DNA of 18,283 bases from an uncultured Faecalibacterium sp. (GTDB taxonomy: Bacteria; Bacillota; Clostridia; Oscillospirales; Ruminococcaceae). The notes under the pieces were generated by a model. It ran no database searches. It worked only from the letters and a program-made list of their open reading frames with translations, and was not told the origin of the DNA. The translations under genes and the position numbers were made by a program. Each line of letters begins with the position of its first letter. Position 1 is the first letter of the stretch. The stretch lies in contig CAKTCK010000038.1 in the NCBI GenBank assembly GCA_934539245.1, positions 1 to 18,283 on the forward strand. Direction: 5' to 3'. Shown in pieces: positions 1 through 8,064 of the stretch.

Positions 1-143
1 CAAAAGGAATACTTAGAAAAATCAAAAGCTGTAAAACTGCACTTATGATCTGGTTAAGCAAAATCATACCATTCCTCTTTTCGTTGGGGCTATTTTGCAA
101 CAGCCCCGTTGTTTTCTATCCGATAGTCGAGACTGGGGAAGTT
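1..143. other. Intergenic DNA at left edge with one hairpin
   Basis: No coding region is supported here. The first 80 bases are AT-rich. A 6-bp hairpin (GGGGCT at 86-91 pairing with AGCCCC at 102-107) is followed on the plus strand by a loose T-rich stretch (GTTGTTTTC). It could be a weak terminator for a plus-strand gene lying to the left of the window. On the minus strand, downstream of folD, no T-run follows the stem, so it is a poor terminator for the folate operon. Low certainty for either role. Confidence 0.35.
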
Positions 144-998
144 TTACACTCCGGCCTTTTTGCACGCCGCCTGCACCACATGGCCTACCAGCACCGAGGT
201 GGTCACGGTGCCTACGCCGCCGGGCACGGGGGTGATGGCGTCCACCACCGGCTCTGCGGCGGCAAACTGCACGTCACCGCAGAGCTTGCCCTCCTCGTTC
301 ACATGGATGCCCACATCCACGACCGTCTGGCCTGCCCGCAGGCAGTCCGCGCCCACAGCGGCCATTTTGCCCATGGCTACCACCACAATGTCCGCCTGCC
401 GGCACACTTCCGGCAGGTTCTGGGTGCGGGAGTTGCACAGGGTCACGGTGGCGTTTTCCCGGTCCAGCATCATGGCGGCGGGCTTGCCCACCACAAGGCT
501 GCGGCCCACCACCACGGCACGCTTGCCGGAAAGAGGGACGTTGTAATACTTCAAAATCTCCATGCACGCCTGCGCGGTGCAGGGAGCATAGCCTAAATCG
601 GTGTTCGTGAACACCCCGGCCAGCGAACCGTCCGTGATGCCGTCGATGTCCTTTTCCGGGCGCAGGGCGGCGCGGACGGTGCGGTCATCGAACTGCTTGG
701 GCAGGGGACGGAACAAAAGACAGCCGTGGATGCCGTCGTCGGTGTTCACCTCGTCCAGAACCCGGAGCAGCTGCTCCTGCGTGGCATCGGCGGGCAGCAT
801 GAACTGCTTGACGGCAACGCCCACCTTGCCGCAGCGGGTCATCACGCCCCGCTCGTAGGAGAGGTCGTCCTCCCGCTCACCCACACGCACCACAGCCAGC
901 GTGGGGGTGATGCCCTTGGCTTTCAGCTGTTCGCAGAGTGCCGCGTTGCGCTCGTTCATGGCGGCTACCACCGGCGCGCCCTTTAAAATCATTGCCAT
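144..998 (-). CDS. folD: Methylene-THF dehydrogenase, FolD family, probably without cyclohydrolase activity
   Basis: The 284-residue protein is of normal length for FolD, the cytosolic NAD(P)-dependent enzyme that oxidises 5,10-methylene-THF and usually also hydrolyses methenyl-THF. The dinucleotide-binding segment VVGRSLVVGKPAAMML and the C-terminal PVPGGVGTVTT motif are intact, as is KDIDG. In the catalytic helix the usual Y-x3-K is Y48-x3-V52, so the lysine needed for cyclohydrolase is missing. The QLPLP motif has become FRPLP, losing its glutamine. The adjacent fchA can supply the missing step, so I infer a monofunctional dehydrogenase. The ATG at 998 is chosen because GAGGGAAA sits just upstream; a longer frame reaches back to 1124 but lacks a ribosome binding site and runs into fchA. 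It is the last gene of the folate operon, 22 bases after fchA. Confidence 0.93.
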   Translation of the reverse strand: MAMILKGAPVVAAMNERNAALCEQLKAKGITPTLAVVRVGEREDDLSYERGVMTRCGKVGVAVKQFMLPADATQEQLLRVLDEVNTDDGIHGCLLFRPLPKQFDDRTVRAALRPEKDIDGITDGSLAGVFTNTDLGYAPCTAQACMEILKYYNVPLSGKRAVVVGRSLVVGKPAAMMLDRENATVTLCNSRTQNLPEVCRQADIVVVAMGKMAAVGADCLRAGQTVVDVGIHVNEEGKLCGDVQFAAAEPVVDAITPVPGGVGTVTTSVLVGHVVQAACKKAGV

Positions 999-1020
999 AT
1001 ACTTTCCCTCATTTATGATA

Positions 1021-1656
1021 TTATTTATTGCGGAGTTTCCCGCTGACGGCGCTGAATATTTCGTCTGCCCGGGGCACAAACTCTGCCAGCAATGCGTCTG
1101 CCCGGGCGTCCAGCGCAGCGGCACGGGTGCGGTCTGCCATCAGCTTTGTATTGATGAACACATTCAGGCTTGCGGCCTGCAATGCCGCCTTACACAGCAC
1201 GGCGGCACAGCCCGCATCCGATACCGCCAGCACGCTGCCCTTGGCGGCGTACTGCCCCGCCAGCGCGATGCCCTCGGCGCACTTTTCCATAATTTGTAGC
1301 GGCACGGCGCTTGCACCGTCCAGCGCGGCTTCCAGCACAGAAGCCTTGTGCGCGGCCTGCTCCGGGGTGTCCTTGGGCAGACCGTAGGCCGCAGCCAGCG
1401 GCGCAAAGGCATCGGCATCGGCCTGCACCAGTGCTTCCAGCTCCAGCCGCAGGGCTTCGGCCCGGGCGTTCAGTGCCTGAATATCCGCTTCCACGGCGGC
1501 GTACTTTTTTTTGCCGGTGGTCAGGCAGCCCACCATGTTGCCCAGCGCCACACCGGCAGCGCCTACCAGCGCGGCTGTGCCGCCGCCGCCCGGCGTGGGC
1601 GCTTTGCTGGCAAGCTGTGCCAGAAACTGCGCGCAGCTCAAATCGTTCATTTCCAT
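1021..1656 (-). CDS. fchA: Methenyl-THF cyclohydrolase / formimino-THF cyclodeaminase
   Basis: This 211-residue, mostly helical protein belongs to the cyclodeaminase/cyclohydrolase family (FTCD C-terminal domain, FchA). The signature PTPGGGGTAALVGA lies near residues 20-33, and length matches stand-alone FchA. The family converts 5,10-methenyl-THF to 10-formyl-THF, or releases ammonia from formimino-THF. Directly beside a FolD that lacks its cyclohydrolase lysine, the cyclohydrolase role is more likely; this is inference. The gene is second in the operon. ATG 1656 has an AGAGGGG motif nine bases upstream and overlaps the preceding gene by ten bases. The alternative ATG at 1650 gives a classic ATGA overlap with the upstream TGA stop but lies farther from the binding site. 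Either way, translational coupling is expected. Confidence 0.9.
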   Translation of the reverse strand: MEMNDLSCAQFLAQLASKAPTPGGGGTAALVGAAGVALGNMVGCLTTGKKKYAAVEADIQALNARAEALRLELEALVQADADAFAPLAAAYGLPKDTPEQAAHKASVLEAALDGASAVPLQIMEKCAEGIALAGQYAAKGSVLAVSDAGCAAVLCKAALQAASLNVFINTKLMADRTRAAALDARADALLAEFVPRADEIFSAVSGKLRNK

Positions 1657-2219
1657 GTGTAGATACCCCTCTCTGTTACAAAGGCGTCCAGCCGCTGGTC
1701 GTGGGCGTCCACGGCGGCGCGGGGGACGCGCTGAACTTCCAATGCAATGCCGATCTTTACCGCCCGGGTGCAGCGGGGCAGGTAGCGGTCGTAGTAGCCC
1801 TTGCCCATGCCCACCCGGTAGCAGTCTGCGTCAAAGGCGGTGCAGGGCACCAGCACCAGATCCAGCTGCTCCGGCTGCAAAAGGGCAGAGCGCTCCGGCA
1901 CCGGCGTGCGGATGCCGTACTGTCCCACCGCCCAGCCGTCCGCGCCCGGCACGGCAGCAGTAAGGGAAAAGCCCTCGCCGCACACCGGGTAGGCTACCGT
2001 CTTGCCCTGCCGGGCGGCTTCGGCAGCCACGGCGGCAAGGTCGGCTTCGCCCCCAAAGGCTGCGTAGAGCAAAAGGGTATGGGCGGCGCGGTAGGCGTCC
2101 AGCTCCAGCACTCGGCGGCACAGCGCCGCGTTGGCGGCGGCGCGCTGCGGTGCATCCAGCGCTTTGCGGGCAGCACGGCCTGCGGCACGCTGCGCCTGTT
2201 TTTCCTCAGCAATGGTCAT
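1647..2219 (-). CDS. 5-formyltetrahydrofolate cyclo-ligase (MTHFS)
   Basis: The 190-residue protein carries the family signature GMGKGYYDRYL at residues 137-147, preceded by FDADCYRV, and the basic N-terminal helix that binds ATP and folate. The enzyme uses ATP to turn 5-formyl-THF (folinate) into 5,10-methenyl-THF, which is the substrate of the FchA encoded next. The start at ATG 2219 is preceded by GAGGTG with six bases of spacing. The frame can be extended to a GTG at 2228, but this overlaps the binding site. It is first in the folate operon and divergent from glyA. SHMT can form 5-formyl-THF as a side product, which fits the grouping (inference). Confidence 0.93.
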   Translation of the reverse strand: MTIAEEKQAQRAAGRAARKALDAPQRAAANAALCRRVLELDAYRAAHTLLLYAAFGGEADLAAVAAEAARQGKTVAYPVCGEGFSLTAAVPGADGWAVGQYGIRTPVPERSALLQPEQLDLVLVPCTAFDADCYRVGMGKGYYDRYLPRCTRAVKIGIALEVQRVPRAAVDAHDQRLDAFVTERGIYTWK

Positions 2220-2295
2220 ACAAAACACCTCGCTTCACCTGTGGGGGAGGATACTTGAAAAATATACAAAATCGACAGCGCATTTTTATACAAAC

Positions 2296-2324
2296 ATAAT
2301 AAACACTTCAGACAAAAAAAGCAA
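2296..2324 (-). promoter_or_regulatory. Possible promoter of the folate operon
   Basis: On the minus strand TTGCTT (2319-2324) and TATTAT (2296-2301) are separated by 17 bases in an AT-rich stretch upstream of the cyclo-ligase gene. The -35 match is weak, and other TATATT/TATAAA boxes lie nearby without good partners, so the exact site is uncertain. Confidence 0.3.
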
Positions 2325-2344
2325 GCCTTTTGGCGAAAAGAGGA

Positions 2345-2373
2345 TTGAAGCCGCCGCCGCTTTCTGCTATGAT
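2345..2373 (+). promoter_or_regulatory. Promoter of glyA
   Basis: TTGAAG (2345-2350) and TATGAT (2368-2373) are spaced by 17 bases, and TGC just before the -10 box gives an extended -10. Transcription should begin near 2380, leaving a leader of about 70 bases. The leader contains a 6-bp hairpin (2389-2405) that I cannot match to a known riboswitch. Confidence 0.6.
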
Positions 2374-2449
2374 TATCTTATAGCAACAAGCGCCGTGCGG
2401 GCGCTGCGCTGCGAGAACCTACAACATTTTGTGGAGAGGGGCAAGTAAA

Positions 2450-3703
2450 ATGTACAAGGATATGATGGACACCATCGGCATGGTCAATGCCGCCGACCCG
2501 GAACTGGGCGCAGCCATGGAGCGGGAACTGACCCGGCAGCGCGAGAATATTGAGCTGATCGCCAGCGAGAATATCGTTTCGCCCGCCGTGATGGCAGCCA
2601 TGGGCAGCGTGCTGACCAATAAGTACGCCGAGGGTCTGCCCGGCAAGCGCTACTACGGCGGCTGCGTCTATGTGGACGAGGTGGAGAATATTGCCATCCA
2701 GCGCGCCTGCCAGCTGTTCGGGGCAAAGTACGCCAACGTCCAGCCCCATTCCGGCGCACAGGCCAACCTTGCCGTGTATTTTGCCCTGCTGGAGCTGGGC
2801 GATACCGTCATGGGCATGGACCTTTCGCAGGGCGGTCACCTGACCCATGGTTCCCCGGTGAATATGTCCGGTAAAAACTACCACTTCATCTCCTACGGTG
2901 TCGGCGCAGACGGCGTCATCGACTACGCCGAGCTGGAAAAGCAGGTGCGCAAGGTGCGCCCCAAGATGCTGGTGGCGGGCGCTTCCGCCTACCCCCGCGC
3001 CATCGACTTTGAAAAGCTGGCCGAGATCGCCCACGGCTACGGCGCCTACCTGATGGTGGATATGGCGCACATTGCCGGTTTGGTGGCGGGCGGTCAGCAC
3101 CAGAGCCCCGTGCCCTACGCCGACGTGGTGACCACCACCACCCACAAGACCCTGCGCGGACCCCGCGGCGGTCTGATCCTGACCAACAACCCCATCCTTG
3201 CCAAGCGCATCAACTCGGCCGTGTTCCCCGGCACGCAGGGCGGCCCGCTGGAGCACGTTATTGCGGCCAAGGCCGTCTGCTTTGGCGAGGCACTGAAGCC
3301 GGAGTTCAAGGAATACGCCCGCAAGATCGTGGAAAATGCACAGGCGCTGGCGGCTGCTTTGCAGCAGCGCGGGGTCAAGCTGGTATCCGGCGGCACGGAC
3401 AACCACCTGATGCTCATTGACCTGCGGGACGAGGAGTGCACCGGCAAGGACCTGGAGCAGCGCTTGGACAGCGTGCACATCACCGCCAACAAGAACACCG
3501 TCCCCGGCGAGACCCGCAGCCCCTTTGTGACCTCCGGCGTGCGTCTGGGCACCCCGGCTGTCACCACCCGCGGCATGGGCGCAGCCGAGATGCAGGTGAT
3601 CGCGGACTGCATCGCAGACTGCATCTGGCACTATGAGGAAAAGAAGGACGAGATCGGCGAGCGCGTCCTGCGCCTGACCCGGGAGTTCCCGCTGTACCAG
3701 TAA
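2450..3703 (+). CDS. glyA: Serine hydroxymethyltransferase
   Basis: The 417-residue, PLP-dependent cytosolic enzyme interconverts serine plus THF with glycine plus 5,10-methylene-THF. The hallmarks are all visible: the N-terminal [10 protein letters not shown] block (residues 32-41), [14 protein letters not shown] (58-71), the Schiff-base lysine K233 in [14 protein letters not shown], and the [11 protein letters not shown] block. Length is standard. ATG 2450 is preceded by GAGAGGGG at seven bases; an upstream in-frame TTG at 2429 overlaps that site and is rejected. The gene is divergent from the cyclo-ligase/fchA/folD operon, whose enzymes act on its product, and ends in a strong terminator. 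Confidence 0.98.
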   Translation: MYKDMMDTIGMVNAADPELGAAMERELTRQRENIELIASENIVSPAVMAAMGSVLTNKYAEGLPGKRYYGGCVYVDEVENIAIQRACQLFGAKYANVQPHSGAQANLAVYFALLELGDTVMGMDLSQGGHLTHGSPVNMSGKNYHFISYGVGADGVIDYAELEKQVRKVRPKMLVAGASAYPRAIDFEKLAEIAHGYGAYLMVDMAHIAGLVAGGQHQSPVPYADVVTTTTHKTLRGPRGGLILTNNPILAKRINSAVFPGTQGGPLEHVIAAKAVCFGEALKPEFKEYARKIVENAQALAAALQQRGVKLVSGGTDNHLMLIDLRDEECTGKDLEQRLDSVHITANKNTVPGETRSPFVTSGVRLGTPAVTTRGMGAAEMQVIADCIADCIWHYEEKKDEIGERVLRLTREFPLYQ

Positions 3704-3725
3704 AAACAAACTATAAATGAGAAGA

Positions 3726-3769
3726 CACCCGCAGCCGTTCTGCCAAGTGCAGGGCTGCGGGTGCCTTTT
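3726..3769 (+). terminator. Rho-independent terminator after glyA
   Basis: An 11-bp perfect stem (3726-3736 with 3753-3763) is followed by CCTTTTG. It ends only about 20 bases before the adenosyltransferase start, and I see no promoter in between, so that gene may depend on read-through. Confidence 0.85.
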
Positions 3770-3790
3770 GCTGCAAAAAGGAGAAGGACG

Positions 3791-4306
3791 ATGGAAGGCT
3801 TAGGACTTTTGCATCTGTATTACGGCGATGGCAAGGGTAAGACCACAGCCGCCATGGGGCTTGCATTGCGGGCACTGGGCAGCGGAAAGCGTGTGGTCAT
3901 CGTGCAGTTTTTAAAGGGCGGGCAGAGCGGAGAGATCCCGCTGCTGGAACAGCTGGGCGCGGTCGTCTACCGGGGCAAGGCCGGGCAGAAATTCGTCTTT
4001 CAGATGAACGAAGCCGAAAAGGCCGCTACCCGCGCCTTGCAGAACAAAAACCTTGCGGCGGCGCTGGCGCAGCCCTGTGACTTATTGGTGCTGGACGAAG
4101 CCGGAAGCGCGTGGGAGCTGGACATGGTGGATAAGGAACTATTGCAGCAGGCGGTGCTGCACCGCCCCGCCGGGCAGGAGTGCGTCCTGACCGCCCACGC
4201 CGCCCCCGGGTGGATGCTGGACGCCGCAGATTACCTTACCGAGATGTGCTGCCGCCGCCACCCCTACCAGAAGGGCATCGCCGCACGGAAGGGCATTGAA
4301 TATTGA
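3791..4306 (+). CDS. Corrinoid (cob(I)alamin / cob(I)yrinate) adenosyltransferase, CobA/CobO/BtuR family
   Basis: The 171-residue P-loop protein has GDGKGKTT at residues 12-19, the LVLDE strand (D102, E103), and the family's C-terminal block ADYLTEM...RRHPYQKGIAARKGIEY. The family attaches the 5'-deoxyadenosyl group of ATP to reduced corrinoids, making coenzyme B12. The ATG at 3791 has AGGAG seven bases upstream; the frame extends to 3761, but that lies in the glyA terminator stem. No other cobalamin genes and no cobalamin riboswitch are seen here, so it may serve salvage (inference). It converges with the helicase gene across a hairpin-rich spacer. Confidence 0.9.
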   Translation: MEGLGLLHLYYGDGKGKTTAAMGLALRALGSGKRVVIVQFLKGGQSGEIPLLEQLGAVVYRGKAGQKFVFQMNEAEKAATRALQNKNLAAALAQPCDLLVLDEAGSAWELDMVDKELLQQAVLHRPAGQECVLTAHAAPGWMLDAADYLTEMCCRRHPYQKGIAARKGIEY

Positions 4307-4339
4307 TGCGGCAAAAAAACAGTATCCTTCAGCAACGAA

Positions 4340-4453
4340 CCTAAAAACTTGGCTCCCCCCTTGAGGAAAGACTTCCCCCGCTCCGGGGGAAGATGTCACC
4401 GTAGGTGACAAAAAGGGAAATCTGGCGCGGGAGCGCCTGAGAGGGCGAACCTG
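4340..4453. repeat. Hairpin-rich intergenic element, probable dispersed repeat
   Basis: The spacer between two convergent genes holds three perfect hairpins in a row: a 9-bp stem with a 3-base loop (4372-4392), a 7-bp stem reading TGTCACC/GGTGACA (4394-4410), and a 5-bp GGCGC/GCGCC stem (4424-4437). The layout of a C-rich stem beside a GTCACC/GGTGAC stem, with flanking GGCTCCCCC and GAGAGGGCG, resembles an abundant intergenic repeat in Clostridia genomes. That resemblance is from memory. There is no other copy in this window. No T-run follows the stems on either strand, so a terminator role is doubtful. Confidence 0.55.
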
Positions 4454-6940
4454 CTAACCCCAGAACCCTTTCAGCGCCGTTTCCAGCGCGGCGGTGCCGG
4501 GCAGATATTGGATGTGCTGCCAGTGCGGCGGGAACAGGCGGGCGGTGTCGGGCTGCGCAAAGCGGTCATCCAAAAGCAGCACCACGCCCTTGTCCTGCGG
4601 GGTACGCACCACCCGCCCGGCGGCTTGCAGCACCTTGTTCATGCCCGGGTAGCGGTAGGCGTAGTCGAAGCCGCAGCCGGACTGCTCCTCGTAATAGCGA
4701 CGCAGCATCTCCTGTCGGGGGTTCACCTGCGGCAGACCCACGCCCACGATGGCGCAGCCGATGAGCCGGTCGCCCACAAGGTCTACGCCCTCGCCGAAGA
4801 TGCCGCCCATCACGGCAAAGCCCAGCAGCGTCTCCGCGGGGTGGGGCACGAACTGTGCCAGAAACTCCGCGCGCCCGGCATCGTCCAAGCTGCGCTGCTG
4901 CACAAGGGTGGGAATATCCGGCCAGCGGGCGGCAAAGGCCTCGTACACCTGCTGCAAATAGGCGTAGCTGGGGAAAAACGCCAGATAGTTGCCAGTTTTA
5001 CCCCGCGCCAGCGCCGCCAGCGCATCCGCTACGGCGGGCACACTGGCTTCCCGCTGGCGGTAGCGGGTGGAGATGCCCGGCAGACAGAACAGTCCCAGAT
5101 TTTCCTGTGGAAAAGGGCTTGGCAGCGCCACCGCCCGGGCATCGGTACAGCCCAGCACATTGCGGTAAAAGACGGGCGGGGTCAAGGTGGCACTGAACAG
5201 CGCCGCGCTGCGCCCTGCCGCCAGACTGGCGTCCACAAAGGGCGCGGGGTCTAAGCAGAGCAGGTGCAGTTCCAACTCGCTGCCCCGGGCGGTGAGCTGG
5301 GTGACAAAGTGGCTGTCGTACCGGTCAGCCGCGCGGGCGATATCCTGCAAGGCAAAGTATAACTCCAGCAGCTGCGCGTGGGCGGGGTCCTCGGGGTTCT
5401 GTTCCAGCCAGTCCTGTAAAGGCGTGTGCACCGCCCGCAGCGCAGCGGGCAAAGCGGCGGGCAGCTGCTGCAAAAACACGGTGCCGTCCCGGGCGTACAG
5501 CGGCTGCGGCAGGGCAAAGTCCGGGGCGGCTTCGGCGGGCAAAAGGCTCACCTGTGCAGGTACTGTCTCCCCGGCAGATTCTGCGCCTATACGGGGCGCA
5601 GCCTGTGCGCAGGCCTTGCGCGCCGCCAGAAAGACTTTATCCGCCTTGGTCAGTGCGGTTTTCAGGCTGCTTTTGCCCTTGCCCAGCGCCCGCTTCGCCT
5701 CGGTCAGGCTGCTTTTGGCAAACTGCGCCGAGTACAGGGCGCGGGCTCTGTCCGGCAGGTTGTGCGCTTCGTCAATGAGGAACAGCCAGTCCCCGGCGGC
5801 ATCAAAAAAGCGCTTGAGGTGCACCACCGGGTCAAACAGATAGTTGTAGTCCCCGATGACCACATCGCACCACTCGCTCAGGTCCAGCCCCAGCTCAAAG
5901 GGGCACACCGAGAACTGCCGGGCGGTGTCCGCCAGCGCGGCACGGCTGAAACTGCCGCTGCCGTCCAGCAGAGCCGCCAGCGCATCCTTGCGGCGGTCGT
6001 AGTAGCCGTTGGCAAAGGGGCACACCTCCGGCAGACAGGCGGGGTGTCCTTCGGCGTCCGGGTGCAGACAGGCCTTTTCCTTAGCGGTCAGGGTCACGCT
6101 GCGCAGGGCAAGGCCGGGCTGGGCGGCACGCAGCCGCGCCACCGCGTCCTCGGCGGCGGCTTGGGTGGTGTTGCGGGCGGTCAGGTAGAACAGCTTTGCA
6201 CCGCAGCCCTCGCCCATGGCCTTCAGGGCAGGGAAGAGGGCGCTCATGGTCTTGCCGATGCCGGTAGGCGCCTGACAAAAAACGCGGGTGCCGCCCTTGC
6301 GGTCGGCGCTCTTTCCGGCGCGGCAGGCGCGGTATACTTCGCCCGCCAGTGCCCGCTGCCCGGGGCGGTACGCCGCAAAGGGGAATTGCAGCGCCGCAAG
6401 GCTCTGGCTGCGCCGGGTGTCCCAGTCCAGCTGCCGCTGCGCCCACGGGGCGTACTGCGTTAAAAGCTGCTGCAAAAACTGCTCCAGCTGCTGCCGGGTG
6501 AACTGCCGGGTAAAGCGCTGAATTTGGTCGGTATCAACTTGGTAATAGGTCAGCCGCACCGCCAGCGCTTCCAGCCCCTGCTGGCTGCTGTAAATGGCGG
6601 CATATACCATGCCCTGCGCCCAGTGGCAGGGGTTCAGCTCCTCGGTGATCTCCTCGTAAGGGACAGTGGTGGTCTTGATCTCGTCAATGGTCACGGTGCC
6701 GTTTTCATCGGTGAAAATGCCGTCTGCCCGGCCTTCCAGCGTAAAGGCGATGCCGCAGGCTTCCCGCTCCGCGCTGAGGAATACTTCGGACTGATAGCCC
6801 TCCCCGGCGGCCTTTTGCAGCCTGCGGTGGATGCGTGCGCCCTCGTTGGCGCGGTCAAAGCCGGTAAAGCGGCTGTCGATGCTGCCGGTGCGCAGCAAAA
6901 ACTCCACCAGTTGCCGGATGGGCAGATGAATGCTTGCCAA
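4454..6940 (-). CDS. Rad3/DinG-like DNA helicase with N-terminal Cas4-like nuclease domain
   Basis: The 828-residue protein has two parts. Residues about 1-175 look like a PD-(D/E)XK nuclease: GRADG (D73), TIDEIK (D86, E87, K89) and a QxxxY motif (Q109, Y113). The rest is an XPD/Rad3-type superfamily 2 helicase: Walker A APTGIGKT (224-231), four cysteines placed to bind a 4Fe-4S cluster (C291, C302, C307, C346), DEAH (390-393), FSATLTPP, and motif VI QAAGRVVRT near the C-terminus. The family unwinds DNA 5' to 3' in repair. The start is an unusual TTG at 6940, well supported by GGAGGTG seven bases upstream. It is the third gene of a minus-strand operon with a uracil-DNA glycosylase, another Fe-S repair enzyme. 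The physiological substrate is unknown. Confidence 0.92.
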   Translation of the reverse strand: MASIHLPIRQLVEFLLRTGSIDSRFTGFDRANEGARIHRRLQKAAGEGYQSEVFLSAEREACGIAFTLEGRADGIFTDENGTVTIDEIKTTTVPYEEITEELNPCHWAQGMVYAAIYSSQQGLEALAVRLTYYQVDTDQIQRFTRQFTRQQLEQFLQQLLTQYAPWAQRQLDWDTRRSQSLAALQFPFAAYRPGQRALAGEVYRACRAGKSADRKGGTRVFCQAPTGIGKTMSALFPALKAMGEGCGAKLFYLTARNTTQAAAEDAVARLRAAQPGLALRSVTLTAKEKACLHPDAEGHPACLPEVCPFANGYYDRRKDALAALLDGSGSFSRAALADTARQFSVCPFELGLDLSEWCDVVIGDYNYLFDPVVHLKRFFDAAGDWLFLIDEAHNLPDRARALYSAQFAKSSLTEAKRALGKGKSSLKTALTKADKVFLAARKACAQAAPRIGAESAGETVPAQVSLLPAEAAPDFALPQPLYARDGTVFLQQLPAALPAALRAVHTPLQDWLEQNPEDPAHAQLLELYFALQDIARAADRYDSHFVTQLTARGSELELHLLCLDPAPFVDASLAAGRSAALFSATLTPPVFYRNVLGCTDARAVALPSPFPQENLGLFCLPGISTRYRQREASVPAVADALAALARGKTGNYLAFFPSYAYLQQVYEAFAARWPDIPTLVQQRSLDDAGRAEFLAQFVPHPAETLLGFAVMGGIFGEGVDLVGDRLIGCAIVGVGLPQVNPRQEMLRRYYEEQSGCGFDYAYRYPGMNKVLQAAGRVVRTPQDKGVVLLLDDRFAQPDTARLFPPHWQHIQYLPGTAALETALKGFWG

Positions 6941-6965
6941 GGCGTTTCACCTCCGTTGTTTTTTG

Positions 6966-8051
6966 TCAGCCTACCCCGAACAGCTCCATGCACTGGGCGG
7001 CTGCGGCATCCACCTGTGCAAAATCCACGGCGGTGCGGTAGTAGGTCTCCAGTTCGTCGTGGCAGCTTTTTGCCTGCGCCATCAGGGCACAGGCCTGTTC
7101 CAGCAGTTCGGCGGCGGCGCGCTCGTTGAAGCGCAGCCGTGCGCGGCAGGCGGAAAGGTTCTCCCTGTCCACAAAACGGCTGCACCGCACGGTCTGCGCG
7201 GCGGACAGCCGCACCGGATGCCAGCGGTTGTCGGTCAAAAATGCCAGCCGCAGGGAAGGGATGATAATGTGGTCGATCTTGTCCTCCGGGTGCATGGCGC
7301 AGGGGCAGGTGATGATGTGGTAGCCCCGCGCCAGCGCTTCGGCGCGGATGAGCTCCAGCAGCAGGCGGGACACTGCCCCGTAGTCATCCCGGAAGAGGAT
7401 GCACCGGTCTGCCAGCGCCTGCACCGTGCCCTGATAGAACACCTCACCCTTGGGCGTGATGGCCGAGAGCAGCCGCAGCTCTTCGGAGCCCATCTCCTCG
7501 GTGCGGGGCAACAGGCGGGTGCACAGCCGCTTGACGTAGCGGCGCACTTTTTCAAAGTTGGCGCTGCACGCTTCGGCGCGGCGGCTGTCCAGCAGCAGGC
7601 TGCCCGCCGAGGCTACATACCGCGCCGCCCGGCTGCGCAGCAGCTGGTTGCGGGCAAACAGGGCGGTCACCTCGTCCTTGTGGGGGTGCAGGGCATCAGC
7701 GTCGATGGTGTGGTACAAGCTCAGCACCCGCTCGTCTGCGCCGGGGGCTTCCGGTTCCACCACATGGGGCGCGGTGGCGTCGATGATGGCGCGCTTCTGC
7801 CGCAGGAACACCACCCCGTCCAGACTGTCGGGGTCGCTGGCGCAGTGGATGCGCTGGATGGGCTCGCCCTTATCCTGTGCGGCGCGCGCCAGACGCTTCA
7901 TCAAGGTAGACTTGCCGCAGCCCGGCCCGCTTTTGAGCAGCACCAGCTGCATCCCGGGCTCCCGGCGCAGCGGCGCAAAGTAGCCCTTGAACCCGGCGGG
8001 CGTTGTAGCGCCCAAAAAGAAATCCACAGAAGGATGCACGGAACTTTCCAT
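6966..8051 (-). CDS. P-loop ATPase of unknown function (PRK06851-like)
   Basis: The 361-residue protein begins with FFLGATTPAGFKGYF, followed by Walker A GPGCGKST at residues 42-49. The conserved opening and length match a Firmicutes ATPase family annotated only as PRK06851; this is recalled, not searched. No membrane segment or DNA-binding domain is evident. Several paired motifs (HIITCPCAMHPEDKIDHIIIP, SLRLAFL) lie in the second half, perhaps a degenerate second nucleotide-binding half. ATG 8051 follows GAGGTG at seven bases. A perfect 8-bp hairpin (8065-8090) sits immediately upstream of that binding site in the 59-base gap after the glycosylase gene. Being between two repair genes suggests a role in DNA metabolism, but this is only context. 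Confidence 0.8.
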   Translation of the reverse strand: MESSVHPSVDFFLGATTPAGFKGYFAPLRREPGMQLVLLKSGPGCGKSTLMKRLARAAQDKGEPIQRIHCASDPDSLDGVVFLRQKRAIIDATAPHVVEPEAPGADERVLSLYHTIDADALHPHKDEVTALFARNQLLRSRAARYVASAGSLLLDSRRAEACSANFEKVRRYVKRLCTRLLPRTEEMGSEELRLLSAITPKGEVFYQGTVQALADRCILFRDDYGAVSRLLLELIRAEALARGYHIITCPCAMHPEDKIDHIIIPSLRLAFLTDNRWHPVRLSAAQTVRCSRFVDRENLSACRARLRFNERAAAELLEQACALMAQAKSCHDELETYYRTAVDFAQVDAAAAQCMELFGVG

Positions 8052-8064
8052 ACAAAAACACCTC

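Noticed and set aside
2380..2449. Riboswitch in the glyA leader
   Set aside because: Only one short hairpin; I could not match conserved cores of THF or glycine riboswitches.
2378..3709. Long open frame antisense to glyA on the minus strand
   Set aside because: It mirrors the complete serine hydroxymethyltransferase gene; it is a GC-rich shadow without binding site or recognisable domain.
5426..6463. 345-codon open frame on the plus strand inside the helicase gene
   Set aside because: Antisense to a well-conserved helicase; low-complexity residues, no start signal.
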